Below are positions 35,534 through 43,913 of a DNA stretch of 64,000 bases, piece after piece. Both the position numbers and the translations under genes were made by a program. This DNA comes from UBA5266 sp964610025 (lineage in GTDB: Bacteria; Bacteroidota; Bacteroidia; Bacteroidales; WCHB1-69). The notes beneath the pieces were generated by a model. That model worked only from the letters and a program-made list of their open reading frames with translations. It searched no databases and was not told the DNA's origin. The DNA is taken from contig CAZSTX010000003.1 in the NCBI GenBank assembly GCA_964610025.1, forward strand, positions 1-64,000, written 5' to 3'. The first letter of the stretch is position 1. Every line of letters begins with the position of its first letter.

Positions 35534-36784
35534 TTATTTTAATTCATGTATCACTAAGCCTGAACGTAATTTGGGTTCGAACCAAGTTGTTTTGGGAGGC
35601 ATAATATTTCCTGTATCGGCTATATTAATAAGTTGTTGCATAGAAACAGGATACAAAGCAAAAGCCACAGTCATTTCGCCACTGTCAACACGTCGTTTCA
35701 ATTCTCCTAATCCTCTTATTCCTCCTATAAAATCGATACGCTTTGAAGTTCTTAAATCTTTAATACCCAAAATATTATCTAATACTAAATTGGATAATAT
35801 CGTAACATCTAATACACCAATAGGGTCGCTATCGTCAAAAGTGGAAGGTTTAGCGACTAAACGGTACCATTTTCCATCGATATACATACTAAACTCATGC
35901 AATTTGGCTGGTCTATAAATATCTTTTCCGATTTCTTCAACATCGAAAGAGTGTTTTAGTTTATCTATAAATTCTTCTTTTGACAGACCATTTAAATCTT
36001 TTATTACTCGGTTGTAATCTATGATTTTCAATTGATTATCAGGAAAAATAACGGTCATAAAATAATTATACTCTTCTTTTCCTGTATGATTTTTATTTTT
36101 TGCTTTTTGTTCTTGTCCTACCAATGCTGCGGCAGCTGTACGGTGGTGTCCATCGGCTACGTATAAACGTGGAATTTCTTTTTCAAAAATATCTACGACA
36201 CGTTGTATGATTGCTTTATCGCTTACTACCCAAAGAGTATGGCCAAAACCTTCATCAGCAACAAAGTCATATACAGGCTTTTGTGTAGCTACTACATTAG
36301 CAACGATAGCATCTATATTCTTATTAGCTGGGTAAGTAAAAAATACAGGTTCAACATTGGCATTTGTAATACGTATATGCATCATACGGTCTTCTTCTTT
36401 TTCTTTCAGAGTGAGTTCGTGTTTTTTTATTTTTTCACTCACATAATCGTCAGTATGTGAACAAGTTAATATTCCGTACTGTGTTCTTCCATCCATGGTT
36501 TGAGCATAGATATACAAATTTTCTTGTTCATCTTGAATCAACCATTTGTTAGCTTTAAATTTATTATAATTTTCTAGTACTTTATCATAGACTTCTTGGC
36601 TATGCTCATCTGTTCCTACCGGAAGGTTTATTTCTGCTTTTGTTATATGTAATAGAGAATACGGATTATTAGCAGCTTCTACACGAGCTTCTTCCGAATT
36701 CAACACGTCATAAGGACGAGATGCTAATTGTTTAACAATTTCTTTTGGTGGACGTAATCCTTTGAAAGGTTTTATGATTGCCAT
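35534..36784 (-). CDS. DUF1015 family protein
   Basis: A 416-residue protein with the DUF1015 hallmark start MAIIKPFKGLRPPKEIVKQL and ASRPYDVLNSEEAR, and the histidine-rich block LYVADGHHRTAAAALV. The C-terminus has PPKTTWFEPKLRSGLVIHEL. The family is widespread and has been linked by context to serine metabolism, but no serA or serC gene is nearby here. Single-gene unit with its own -7 box and terminator. Confidence 0.9.
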   Translation of the reverse strand: MAIIKPFKGLRPPKEIVKQLASRPYDVLNSEEARVEAANNPYSLLHITKAEINLPVGTDEHSQEVYDKVLENYNKFKANKWLIQDEQENLYIYAQTMDGRTQYGILTCSHTDDYVSEKIKKHELTLKEKEEDRMMHIRITNANVEPVFFTYPANKNIDAIVANVVATQKPVYDFVADEGFGHTLWVVSDKAIIQRVVDIFEKEIPRLYVADGHHRTAAAALVGQEQKAKNKNHTGKEEYNYFMTVIFPDNQLKIIDYNRVIKDLNGLSKEEFIDKLKHSFDVEEIGKDIYRPAKLHEFSMYIDGKWYRLVAKPSTFDDSDPIGVLDVTILSNLVLDNILGIKDLRTSKRIDFIGGIRGLGELKRRVDSGEMTVAFALYPVSMQQLINIADTGNIMPPKTTWFEPKLRSGLVIHELK

Positions 36785-36854
36785 ATTTTTAAAATTATAT
36801 TTATATAGTTAATTAATTGATTTTCAATGAAAAAATTTATTATTTTAGGATATG

Positions 36855-36862
36855 CAAAAATA
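36855..36862 (-). promoter_or_regulatory. -7 box for the DUF1015 gene
   Basis: The minus strand reads TATTTTTG, 70 bases before the ATG, inside the panD/DUF1015 intergenic region. Confidence 0.4.
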
Positions 36863-36868
36863 CAAAAT

Positions 36869-36940
36869 AATTCAATGAAATAAAAGGTATTTCGTAAATT
36901 GTTATCACAAATAAAAAGAATTTAATTCAATGAAATAAAA
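36869..36940. repeat. 17-bp direct repeat between panD and the DUF1015 gene
   Basis: AATTCAATGAAATAAAA occurs at 36869-36885 and again at 36924-36940 (55-base period). The complement CATTGAATT occurs at 36961-36969 and a partial copy TTCAATGAA near 36824. It may be an operator pair or part of the panD 3'-end structure. Confidence 0.5.
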
Positions 36941-36999
36941 ACCTACAATTATTTAAGAATCATTGAATTTAATCTATATTACTTCCTGTTCTTAGAAGT

Positions 37000-37344
37000 T
37001 TACTTTAACTTATTATTTATTGGAATAACAACAGTTGGCTGGAATGTTTTTGCTTCTTCTACTGTCATCATTGCATATGAAATAATTATAACAGTATCTC
37101 CTACAACGGCTTTACGAGCTGCCGCACCATTTAAGCATATTATCCCACTATTAGGCTCGCCCTCTATTACATACGTCTCTATTCTCTCTCCATTATTAAT
37201 ATTGAGGACTTGTACTATTTCAAATTCTATTAAATTGGCAGCTTTCATTAATGTTTTATCAATAGTAATACTTCCTTTATAGTGAATATTAGCTTCTGTT
37301 ATTATCGCTCCATGAATTTTTGATTTTAACAGATTTATTTGCAT
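37000..37344 (-). CDS. panD: Aspartate 1-decarboxylase
   Basis: A 114-residue proenzyme. The self-cleavage site is the Gly-Ser bond in IHYKGSITID near residue 24-25, which yields the pyruvoyl group on the alpha chain. The block LNGAAARKAVVGDTVIIISY is conserved. PanD makes beta-alanine for pantothenate. It follows panC by 12 bases, so the two pathway steps are coexpressed. Confidence 0.95.
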   Translation of the reverse strand: MQINLLKSKIHGAIITEANIHYKGSITIDKTLMKAANLIEFEIVQVLNINNGERIETYVIEGEPNSGIICLNGAAARKAVVGDTVIIISYAMMTVEEAKTFQPTVVIPINNKLK

Positions 37345-37356
37345 TGCCTTATTTTT

Positions 37357-38193
37357 TTACAGTTCTAAATTATCAATTAATCGTATATTATCTATATAGA
37401 CTGCTATGCACAGAATGTTTTTTTCAGTTTCATTGAAAAAATGCAGTGGCATTAAAGTTTCAGCGTCTACAATTTTTGCATATTCTAGCTTTAAGAAGGA
37501 TTGTTGTTGAAATTGAGCAACAATCCATTGTTCTATTTCGGCAGGTAATAATTTGTATTTTAATTTTTTAGCTTCATTCATTATTTTATAAATAAAACTA
37601 GCTTTTTCTTTTTTATCTTCTGTCAATAGCATATTACGAGAGCTAAAAGCCAACCCATTGCTTTCTCTAACAGTATCGACCAGCACAAGTTGTATAGGAA
37701 AAGAATATAAATCTATCAATTTCTTTACTATTAGTGCTTGTTGATAGTCTTTTTTACCAAAAAAAGCTATATCAGGGTTTATAATTTCAAATAAACGTTT
37801 TACGACTTGAACAACTCCATTAAAATGCCCTTTGCGGTATTCTCCCTCCATTGTCTTGTCTAAGTGTCCAAAATCATAATTATCTGTAGGCGGGATTGGA
37901 TATATTTCGTTAATTGTAGGAATAAATACACTGTCGCATACATCTTCTATAAAAACAATGTCTTGCTCTACATTGCGAGGATATTTTTTTAGATCTTCGG
38001 GATTATTAAATTGTGTTGGATTTATAAAAATACTTCCTACTACAACATCTACACTTTGCTTTGCTTTTTGAAATAAAGCATAGTGTCCTTTATGCAAAGC
38101 ACCCATCGTTGGCACAAAACCTATCGTTTTGTTTTGTGCTTTCAACTCATATATGGTTGCTTTTATATCTTTTGCTTTATGTAAGATTTTCAT
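37357..38193 (-). CDS. panC: Pantothenate synthetase
   Basis: A 278-residue ligase joining pantoate and beta-alanine. Motifs are GFVPTMGALHKGHYALF (HIGH-like), VVGSIFINPTQFNNPEDL, IAFFGKKDYQQALIVKKL, and SSRNMLLTEDKKEKA. Its start overlaps the end of the Wzz-like gene by 17 bases. panB is not in the window. Confidence 0.96.
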   Translation of the reverse strand: MKILHKAKDIKATIYELKAQNKTIGFVPTMGALHKGHYALFQKAKQSVDVVVGSIFINPTQFNNPEDLKKYPRNVEQDIVFIEDVCDSVFIPTINEIYPIPPTDNYDFGHLDKTMEGEYRKGHFNGVVQVVKRLFEIINPDIAFFGKKDYQQALIVKKLIDLYSFPIQLVLVDTVRESNGLAFSSRNMLLTEDKKEKASFIYKIMNEAKKLKYKLLPAEIEQWIVAQFQQQSFLKLEYAKIVDAETLMPLHFFNETEKNILCIAVYIDNIRLIDNLEL

Positions 38194-39211
38194 CTTTTTC
38201 TCTTATCTCTGTAATAATTTTCTTACTGTTATTGCTTAAAGTAATATTTTTTTTTGCAATTATCATTTCATAAAATATAAATGCCATAGATGTTATAATA
38301 AACATAAACAATGAAATAATGATAGCTGTTTTCATAGAATGTGGATATGATTTATCTTTGCTGGGATAGGGATATAAAATTATACTTAAAAATTCATTTT
38401 TCTTTAATATATTTACATTTACAGCATCATATTTTATTTGTAATTCATTTCGCTGCGACACTAAGGCATATAATTCTTGCTGAGTGGCTATAGCTAAAGG
38501 TCCCTTTTCTTCGATATTGGTTTTCATTTTTTTAAGGGCTTCTTTGTTTACTATATGCGAACCTTCATTCGTCCCCAAATAGCCTTTGGTAACTTCTACT
38601 CCTTGCAGGGTTTGCATTATTAATTCATGATTTACTCCAAAAGCAACTAACTTATCAACAATAGAATCTATTTGAATATTTTTACTATCAATTGCTTTTT
38701 GTAAAGCAAGCAAATTTAATTTATATGTTTTTTTTATATCATTTTCTATTTTTTCATTAAGCAAAACAGGTATTTCTTTAGCTATTTCACAAGCTATCAA
38801 AGGGTCTTTATCTAAGACTTCGAGAACGATGTTGCCGTAGAATTTATTGAGTGTAATTTCAACATTTTCGTCATATTTATCTAATATAGCAATAATATCA
38901 TTTGAAATATTGTACCTTTCTAAATAGTTATATTTAGTAGCAATAGCTTGCTTAATGTCGTTAGCCTCACACCACAGCATTAATTGTTTAACGGGAGTTT
39001 CGTCTGATTTTGGCGCAACATTATTCGGATAAAATGCTACTGTAGATTTATACAATGGTGTTATAAACAAAGAAGAAGTAAAAAACATACTTGCTATAAA
39101 AGAAATCGCAACAATACCCAGTATCCAATATTTTCTTTTCCAAATAATAGCAATACATTTTACTATATCTATTAAATAAATATCTTCATCTTTTATTTTT
39201 TTATTTTTCAT
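38177..39211 (-). CDS. Wzz-like chain-length determinant / polysaccharide co-polymerase
   Basis: A 344-residue protein with two membrane helices: one near residues 29-52 (YWILGIVAISFIASMFF) and one near the C-terminus (AIIISLFMFIITSMAFIFYE). The central 230 residues are periplasmic and partly coiled coil. The Pro-containing segment after the loop (ILYPYPSKDKSYPHSMK) matches the usual Wzz proline-rich stretch before TM2. Such proteins set O-antigen or exopolysaccharide length. No glycosyltransferase neighbours are present; it leads the operon with panC and panD. Confidence 0.8.
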   Translation of the reverse strand: MKNKKIKDEDIYLIDIVKCIAIIWKRKYWILGIVAISFIASMFFTSSLFITPLYKSTVAFYPNNVAPKSDETPVKQLMLWCEANDIKQAIATKYNYLERYNISNDIIAILDKYDENVEITLNKFYGNIVLEVLDKDPLIACEIAKEIPVLLNEKIENDIKKTYKLNLLALQKAIDSKNIQIDSIVDKLVAFGVNHELIMQTLQGVEVTKGYLGTNEGSHIVNKEALKKMKTNIEEKGPLAIATQQELYALVSQRNELQIKYDAVNVNILKKNEFLSIILYPYPSKDKSYPHSMKTAIIISLFMFIITSMAFIFYEMIIAKKNITLSNNSKKIITEIREKDENLT

Positions 39212-39275
39212 TTATCAAATAATTTACTCAATATCAAATTTTTAAAATAAATTAACACCTTTATAGTATTGGCTG

Positions 39276-39283
39276 CAAAAGTA
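39276..39283 (-). promoter_or_regulatory. -7 box for the wzz-like/panC/panD operon
   Basis: The minus strand reads TACTTTTG, 64 bases before the wzz-like ATG. Confidence 0.5.
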
Positions 39284-39324
39284 CTTATTTATTTAATATA
39301 TTTTGGTATTTATTATTAAATCTT

Positions 39325-40710
39325 TTATAGTTCTGGTATGTCTATTTCAAAAGTAATATTTTTCTTATCACAATGCTGGACGCAACTATTGCATGTTATC
39401 ATTTCTCCTGCCAATCTTTTTCTCACTAAACGCTCTGTACGTTCAGACAAGGCTTTTATACTTATTTTATCTACAATTTCTTTTGCAAAAGCATACATTA
39501 GTAATAATCTTGCATTTTGCCTGCAAATGCCACGTGTACGCAAATAAAACATTGCATTGTCATCTAATTGTCCTACTGTCGATCCATGGCTACATTTGAC
39601 ATCATCAGTATAAATTTCTAAGAAAGGCTTGGTAGTAACTTTGGCTTCGTCTGTCAATAAAATATTACGATTGGTTTGACGAGCTTCTGTTTTAACAGCA
39701 TCTTTTTCTACATACACATGACCGATAAAATGTGCTTTGGCACTATCGTCTATAATTCCTTTATATAATTGATTGCTTACACATTCAGGAGCATTATGTT
39801 TGATGTATAAGGCATTTGAAATCTCTTGTTTTTTATCTACTAAATACAAACCATTCGTATTTATTTCAGCTTTAGGTTCAGTCAAATTTACTGCTATTGT
39901 ATTGTGTACTAATCCGCCATTAAACACTGTAGTATTAGTATTTACGACACTGCTTTCTTCTTGATGTATTAAAAGATGATTGATAAGTGTTGTTTGATTG
40001 TCTTTATTTTCCAATTTAAAATAATCGCATTGTGCCGATTTTCCTACATATATTTCTGTAACAGTATTAATAAGTGTTTCTTTACTTTCAATAGAATCAT
40101 CACAATGTACTATTTTTACAGAAGCATTATTTCCAACAGAGATAACATTTCTGGGTTGTATTAATATATTTTCGTTTGCATTAACAATATATACAATTTG
40201 AATAGGGCGTTTAACATGCACATTATCGGGAATATAAGCAAAAAAACCATCTTTCCAAGAAGCTAAGTTAAATTCTGTTAACCCATTAAAATAGTCTTTA
40301 TTTTTCCCTAAACATGCTGCCACTAAATCGGGAAAACGTACTATCGCTTCGCACAAGCTGCCAAAAATAGACCCATCGGGAAAAATTGTTAGTGGCGCAT
40401 TATGATGTATGTACCACCCATTTAAAAAAGCAAACATTTCAGCATTTATATCTTGGGTCGAACACTGAAAGTAATTTTCTATTGGTTGATATTCGTCTGC
40501 TCTTTTTTGAACAATAAACTTTTTACTTTTAATAATATTATTCCAATTTACATCTCGCCAAATTTCCGATTTTTTATCATACATTCCTAATTCTCGAAAT
40601 TTATTAGCTGCTTCGTTACGCTGCTTTGAGAAAAAGTCTAAATCTTTATTATTATCAAATAAAGGTAAATATTGTAAAAAATAGTGATTTATATCTGCTA
40701 ATGTTACCAT
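39325..40710 (-). CDS. sufD: Fe-S cluster assembly protein SufD
   Basis: A 461-residue protein of the SufB/SufD family. The C-terminal half has the family's beta-helix and the closing block VKCSHGSTVGQLDDNAMFYLRTRG, followed by the helical end. SufD partners SufB and SufC in the scaffold that builds Fe-S clusters. The ATG at 40710 (MVTLADINHYF) is chosen because it follows the -7 box; upstream in-frame codons would precede the promoter. sufB, sufC and sufS are not adjacent, which is unusual for a gene normally in a suf operon. Confidence 0.9.
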   Translation of the reverse strand: MVTLADINHYFLQYLPLFDNNKDLDFFSKQRNEAANKFRELGMYDKKSEIWRDVNWNNIIKSKKFIVQKRADEYQPIENYFQCSTQDINAEMFAFLNGWYIHHNAPLTIFPDGSIFGSLCEAIVRFPDLVAACLGKNKDYFNGLTEFNLASWKDGFFAYIPDNVHVKRPIQIVYIVNANENILIQPRNVISVGNNASVKIVHCDDSIESKETLINTVTEIYVGKSAQCDYFKLENKDNQTTLINHLLIHQEESSVVNTNTTVFNGGLVHNTIAVNLTEPKAEINTNGLYLVDKKQEISNALYIKHNAPECVSNQLYKGIIDDSAKAHFIGHVYVEKDAVKTEARQTNRNILLTDEAKVTTKPFLEIYTDDVKCSHGSTVGQLDDNAMFYLRTRGICRQNARLLLMYAFAKEIVDKISIKALSERTERLVRKRLAGEMITCNSCVQHCDKKNITFEIDIPEL

Positions 40711-40753
40711 AAAAAAGATTTTCTTATTTTCTTTTATGTTTTTATTACAAATG

Positions 40754-40761
40754 CAAAAGTA
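40754..40761 (-). promoter_or_regulatory. -7 box for sufD
   Basis: The minus strand reads TACTTTTG, 43 bases upstream of the chosen sufD ATG. Confidence 0.5.
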
Positions 40762-40840
40762 CATTAAATTTAAAGACAATTTATCATTATTCACACTAAA
40801 TAAATTCTATTTTATCTTATTATTATTTATAAAAATTCAC

Positions 40841-40848
40841 TACTTTTG
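40841..40848 (+). promoter_or_regulatory. -7 box for thiL-dacB
   Basis: TACTTTTG, 16 bases before the thiL ATG at 40865. It excludes the longer in-frame start at 40736. Confidence 0.55.
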
Positions 40849-40864
40849 TAAAAAATTAATAATA

Positions 40865-41920
40865 ATGATTGAAAATACTAAAACAACTCCTCTCTCAGCA
40901 TATGGAGAGTTTGGACTAATAGAGTTATTAACAAAAAATATTCAAATTAAAAATAAGAGTACACTATTAGGTGTTGGAGACGATGCCGCTATCATAGACA
41001 CTCAAGGACGTTGTCAAGTTGTTGCTAAAGATATGCTGATAGAAGGTATACATTTCGACATGAGTTACACCCCATTAAAACATTTAGGATATAAATCAAT
41101 TGCCAGCAATTTGTCAGACATTGCCGCTATGAATGCTACACCTGAACAAGTGCTCGTTGGGATAGCTGCTTCAAGTCGCTATACAGTAGAAGCTATTGAA
41201 GAACTATACGAAGGTATTTATTTGTGTTGCAATCGTTATGGTGTCGATTTAGTGGGTGGCGACACCTGTTCAAGTGTAAGTGGTTTATATATTAGTGTAA
41301 CTGTAATGGGATATGGAGCCCCTGATCAAATTGTGAGACGTAACACAGCTAAAACAAATGATTTAATATGCGTTAGTGGAGATTTGGGAGCTGCTTATTT
41401 AGGATTACTTATCTTAGAACGTGAAAAAAAAGTATTTATGGAAAATCCAAACAGTCAACCTGATTTAGAAGATTTCGATTATCTTATACAACGTCAATTA
41501 AAGCCAGAGCCACGTTTAGATATTGTTGATATTCTTAAGAAAAAAAACATTCTTCCTACTTCTATGATTGATATTTCAGACGGTTTAGCATCTGAAATTT
41601 TACATATTTGCAAAAATTCTAAAAAAGGATGTGCACTTTTTGAAGACAAACTCCCTATCGACACCTTGACATATAATACTGCTATGGATTTTAAACTCAT
41701 ACCCTCTACGATTGCTCTAAATGGAGGAGAAGATTATGAATTACTGTTTACTGTTGGGCAAGAGCATTACGAAACTATTCGGCAAATAGAAGCTATTTCT
41801 ATTATTGGCTATATTACAGAAGAAAGCGAAGGGTGTAATTTTATTTCTAACGACAAAAAATCAATACCAATCAATGCACAAGGTTGGGATGCCTACTTAA
41901 AAAAAACAACACCTAAATGA
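40865..41920 (+). CDS. thiL: Thiamine-monophosphate kinase
   Basis: A 351-residue kinase of the AIR-synthase fold. Diagnostic motifs are GVGDDAAIID, KDMLIEGIHFDMSYTPLKHLG, ASNLSDIAAMNATP, VGGDTCSSVSGLYISVTVMG and MIDISDGLASEILHI, with GGEDYELLFTV near the end. It converts thiamine monophosphate to the diphosphate cofactor. The ATG at 40865 is supported by the promoter position. Its stop overlaps the dacB start (ATGA), so dacB is coupled to it. Confidence 0.95.
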   Translation: MIENTKTTPLSAYGEFGLIELLTKNIQIKNKSTLLGVGDDAAIIDTQGRCQVVAKDMLIEGIHFDMSYTPLKHLGYKSIASNLSDIAAMNATPEQVLVGIAASSRYTVEAIEELYEGIYLCCNRYGVDLVGGDTCSSVSGLYISVTVMGYGAPDQIVRRNTAKTNDLICVSGDLGAAYLGLLILEREKKVFMENPNSQPDLEDFDYLIQRQLKPEPRLDIVDILKKKNILPTSMIDISDGLASEILHICKNSKKGCALFEDKLPIDTLTYNTAMDFKLIPSTIALNGGEDYELLFTVGQEHYETIRQIEAISIIGYITEESEGCNFISNDKKSIPINAQGWDAYLKKTTPK

Positions 41921-43350
41921 AAAAAATCATTGGATTATTTATTTGTTTCTGTTTTCAATTAAGTTTTTCACAAACTCTCTCTGAAAAATTAACAGTAGCG
42001 ATTCAACATTTTTTTTCGGATAAAGACTTGTCTGTTTCCACATTGGGAATATGCGTAATAGATGCCAATTCTAATAAAATTGTCTTTGATTATAATGCCA
42101 CAAAAAACTTTGTGCCTGCATCGCTGCAAAAAATTCCTATTACGGCTATTGCCTTGCAAAAATTAAGTAGTAATTATAAATTTAAGACATTTATTTTAAA
42201 TTCTGGAAGTATTGAAAATGGTGTTTTAAATGGCAATATTTATATTATTGGTGGTGGCGACCCAAGTTTAGGCAGCACTTATTTTAGAGCAACACATCCT
42301 GATACTGTATTAAAAAAATGGCACGAAGCACTACTAAAAAAAGGTATACATACTATTAAAGGAAATATTTATATAGACCCCTCTTTTTTCGACGCACATA
42401 CATTAAACGATACGTGGATGTGGGGCGACATCGGCAATTATTACGGTGCTGGTGTTAGTGGATTAAATTGGCAAGAAAACATGTTTCAAATCACTGTAAG
42501 TCCTGCTGATAGTATTAATAAAAAAGCTATAATTACTAATATATCCCCTACTCTTCCAAAAAGTTATATAATCAACAATCATATTATAACCAGCCGAAAA
42601 GAAATAGAAAGCTATATGATGGGATATGGCGATTTTTATACGAAACGCCGAGATATAGAAGGATATATTGCTATCAATAAATCATCTATGACAGCGAAAA
42701 TTGCTATGCCCTGTCCTGAATATGTATGTGCATCGCATTTTAAAGAGTTTTTAGAAAACAAAGAAATTCAAGTCAAAGGAAACATCGCTTATATAGACGT
42801 TGACACATTAGATATAAAACTTGATACTATTTACATACATTATTCGCCACCTTTACTTTCGATTATCAATCATATTAACAAAACCAGCAATAATCTTTAT
42901 GCAGAATCTGTATTCAAACTATTAGGAAATGGGTCGTATATAAGAGCAAGTAGTACAATAAAAGCAGGATTAAAACATATTAACATTCCTACAGAAAACA
43001 TTAATATAGCTGATGGAAGTGGCTTATCGTCAGCTAATTTAATTTCTCCTCTTGCTATTTGCAATGTGCTTTCTTTTGTTTATTCTACTTCTTTTTACAA
43101 ACAATATCTACTTTCTTTATCAGAAGCAGGCGTGTCGGGAACAATGAGAAATATTATAAAAAACAAACCAAAAGGCAGTAATATTTATGCTAAATCAGGC
43201 ACTATGAGTGGGGTAAAAGGATATGCAGGTTATGCCATTAATGCCAATGGCAACACTTATTGTTTTACTATTATAGCCAATAACTTTACTTGTAAATCGG
43301 CAATGGTGAGAGATAAATTAGAAAATATTCTATTATTACTAATAGAATAA
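41917..43350 (+). CDS. dacB: D-alanyl-D-alanine carboxypeptidase/endopeptidase (PBP4, S13 family)
   Basis: A 477-residue exported protein (signal peptide ending SFSQTLS). The three penicillin-binding motifs are present: SLQK near residue 68, SNN in KTSNNLYAES, and KSGT in IYAKSGTMSGVKGYAG. A long insertion after the first motif is typical of PBP4. It trims peptidoglycan peptides in the periplasm. Its last codons and stop form part of a 30-bp sequence that recurs at 47907-47936, on the far side of the RHS island. Confidence 0.93.
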   Translation: MKKIIGLFICFCFQLSFSQTLSEKLTVAIQHFFSDKDLSVSTLGICVIDANSNKIVFDYNATKNFVPASLQKIPITAIALQKLSSNYKFKTFILNSGSIENGVLNGNIYIIGGGDPSLGSTYFRATHPDTVLKKWHEALLKKGIHTIKGNIYIDPSFFDAHTLNDTWMWGDIGNYYGAGVSGLNWQENMFQITVSPADSINKKAIITNISPTLPKSYIINNHIITSRKEIESYMMGYGDFYTKRRDIEGYIAINKSSMTAKIAMPCPEYVCASHFKEFLENKEIQVKGNIAYIDVDTLDIKLDTIYIHYSPPLLSIINHINKTSNNLYAESVFKLLGNGSYIRASSTIKAGLKHINIPTENINIADGSGLSSANLISPLAICNVLSFVYSTSFYKQYLLSLSEAGVSGTMRNIIKNKPKGSNIYAKSGTMSGVKGYAGYAINANGNTYCFTIIANNFTCKSAMVRDKLENILLLLIE

Positions 43351-43364
43351 TATTCTTAAAATAA
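43335..43364 (+). repeat. 30-bp direct repeat, left copy (end of dacB)
   Basis: This stretch begins ATTACTAATAGAATAATA, includes the dacB stop codon, and is identical over 30 bp to 47907-47936. The two copies bracket the RHS genes. It contains a short palindrome (AGAATA A TATTCT). Confidence 0.85.
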
Positions 43365-43408
43365 GGCTTAATAGACAAAAATAATGGTAAAAATCTCGTA
43401 AAAGTTTG

Positions 43409-43603
43409 CTATTGTTGCATTGACCTATCGGTAAGGTATCCCGAATAATTGGGTTCTATAATATCTACATTATCGCAGAGATTTCCATTAAATCCACTGC
43501 CGATTTTGCTGGCAATTCCTTGTCTTGCCACAGCACACTGCTTTAACGCTCTACTCTTTTGTAAAGGTTTTGTGTTTCCCGTTTGTGTGCTGTAGTTTTT
43601 CAT
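43409..43603 (-). CDS. Truncated RHS cassette (64 aa)
   Basis: The ATG at 43603 follows the third copy of the cassette promoter. The first 37 residues (MKNYSTQTGNTKPLQKSRA, then a block ending ASKIGSG) are nearly the same as the start of the RHS tip at 43894-45066. After GSG the sequence diverges and stops within 27 residues (ending LTDRSMQQ), so no RHS core or toxin remains. It is probably a decayed or incompletely recombined cassette. An in-frame extension upstream to 43696 lies before the promoter and is unlikely to be translated. Confidence 0.5.
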   Translation of the reverse strand: MKNYSTQTGNTKPLQKSRALKQCAVARQGIASKIGSGFNGNLCDNVDIIEPNYSGYLTDRSMQQ

Positions 43604-43607
43604 TTTG

Positions 43608-43615
43608 CAAATGTA
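43608..43615 (-). promoter_or_regulatory. RHS cassette promoter, copy 3
   Basis: The minus strand reads TATACATTTGCAAAATG, with -7 box TACATTTG and the ATG only four bases later. A 75-bp block here (43552-43626) equals 45015-45089 except for one base. Confidence 0.6.
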
Positions 43616-43661
43616 TACTTTTTTTTGGTTGTTTTTTGTGTTTTTTAAATTTTTTGTGTTT

Positions 43662-43913
43662 TTATTTTGATTTTTTGTTTTTACGGCGATTTGCAAAGAA
43701 CTTTATCAAACTGTCGCCAACTCCGCTCCATGTCATCCACGCTGCAAATCCCAAAGAACAAATAATTGATAAAGGTAAATATTGACCTATTTCTTCCCAA
43801 CTGGAAGGTCCCATTTTAAAAATATCAAGAAATTTTGACGAAAGAGTAATAAAAACCAGAATGCAAAAAAAACTACAAGTGAAAAGAATGGCTTTATTTT
43901 TTCTTGTTTTCAT
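43662..43913 (-). CDS. Small two-helix membrane protein, candidate immunity protein
   Basis: An 83-residue protein from ATG at 43913 (MKTRKNKAILFTCSFFC). Two hydrophobic segments are seen, AILFTCSFFCILVFITL and YLPLSIICSLGFAAWMTW, with a very basic end (RRKNKKSK). It overlaps the 3' end of the RHS tip gene by 20 bases, the usual place of an immunity gene. A role in protecting the inner membrane is inference only. A longer in-frame start at 43967 exists, but it would overlap the tip by 74 bases. Confidence 0.55.
   Translation of the reverse strand: MKTRKNKAILFTCSFFCILVFITLSSKFLDIFKMGPSSWEEIGQYLPLSIICSLGFAAWMTWSGVGDSLIKFFANRRKNKKSK

Noticed and set aside
40754..40848. Possible longer N-termini of sufD (from 40794) and thiL (from 40736)
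   Set aside because: Both extensions overlap and run through the divergent -7 boxes; the shorter starts give family-normal N-termini.
43662..43696. N-terminal extension of the 64-residue RHS stub through QKKVYICK
   Set aside because: The extra codons come from the promoter region and overlap the membrane protein gene; translation more likely begins at the ATG after the -7 box.
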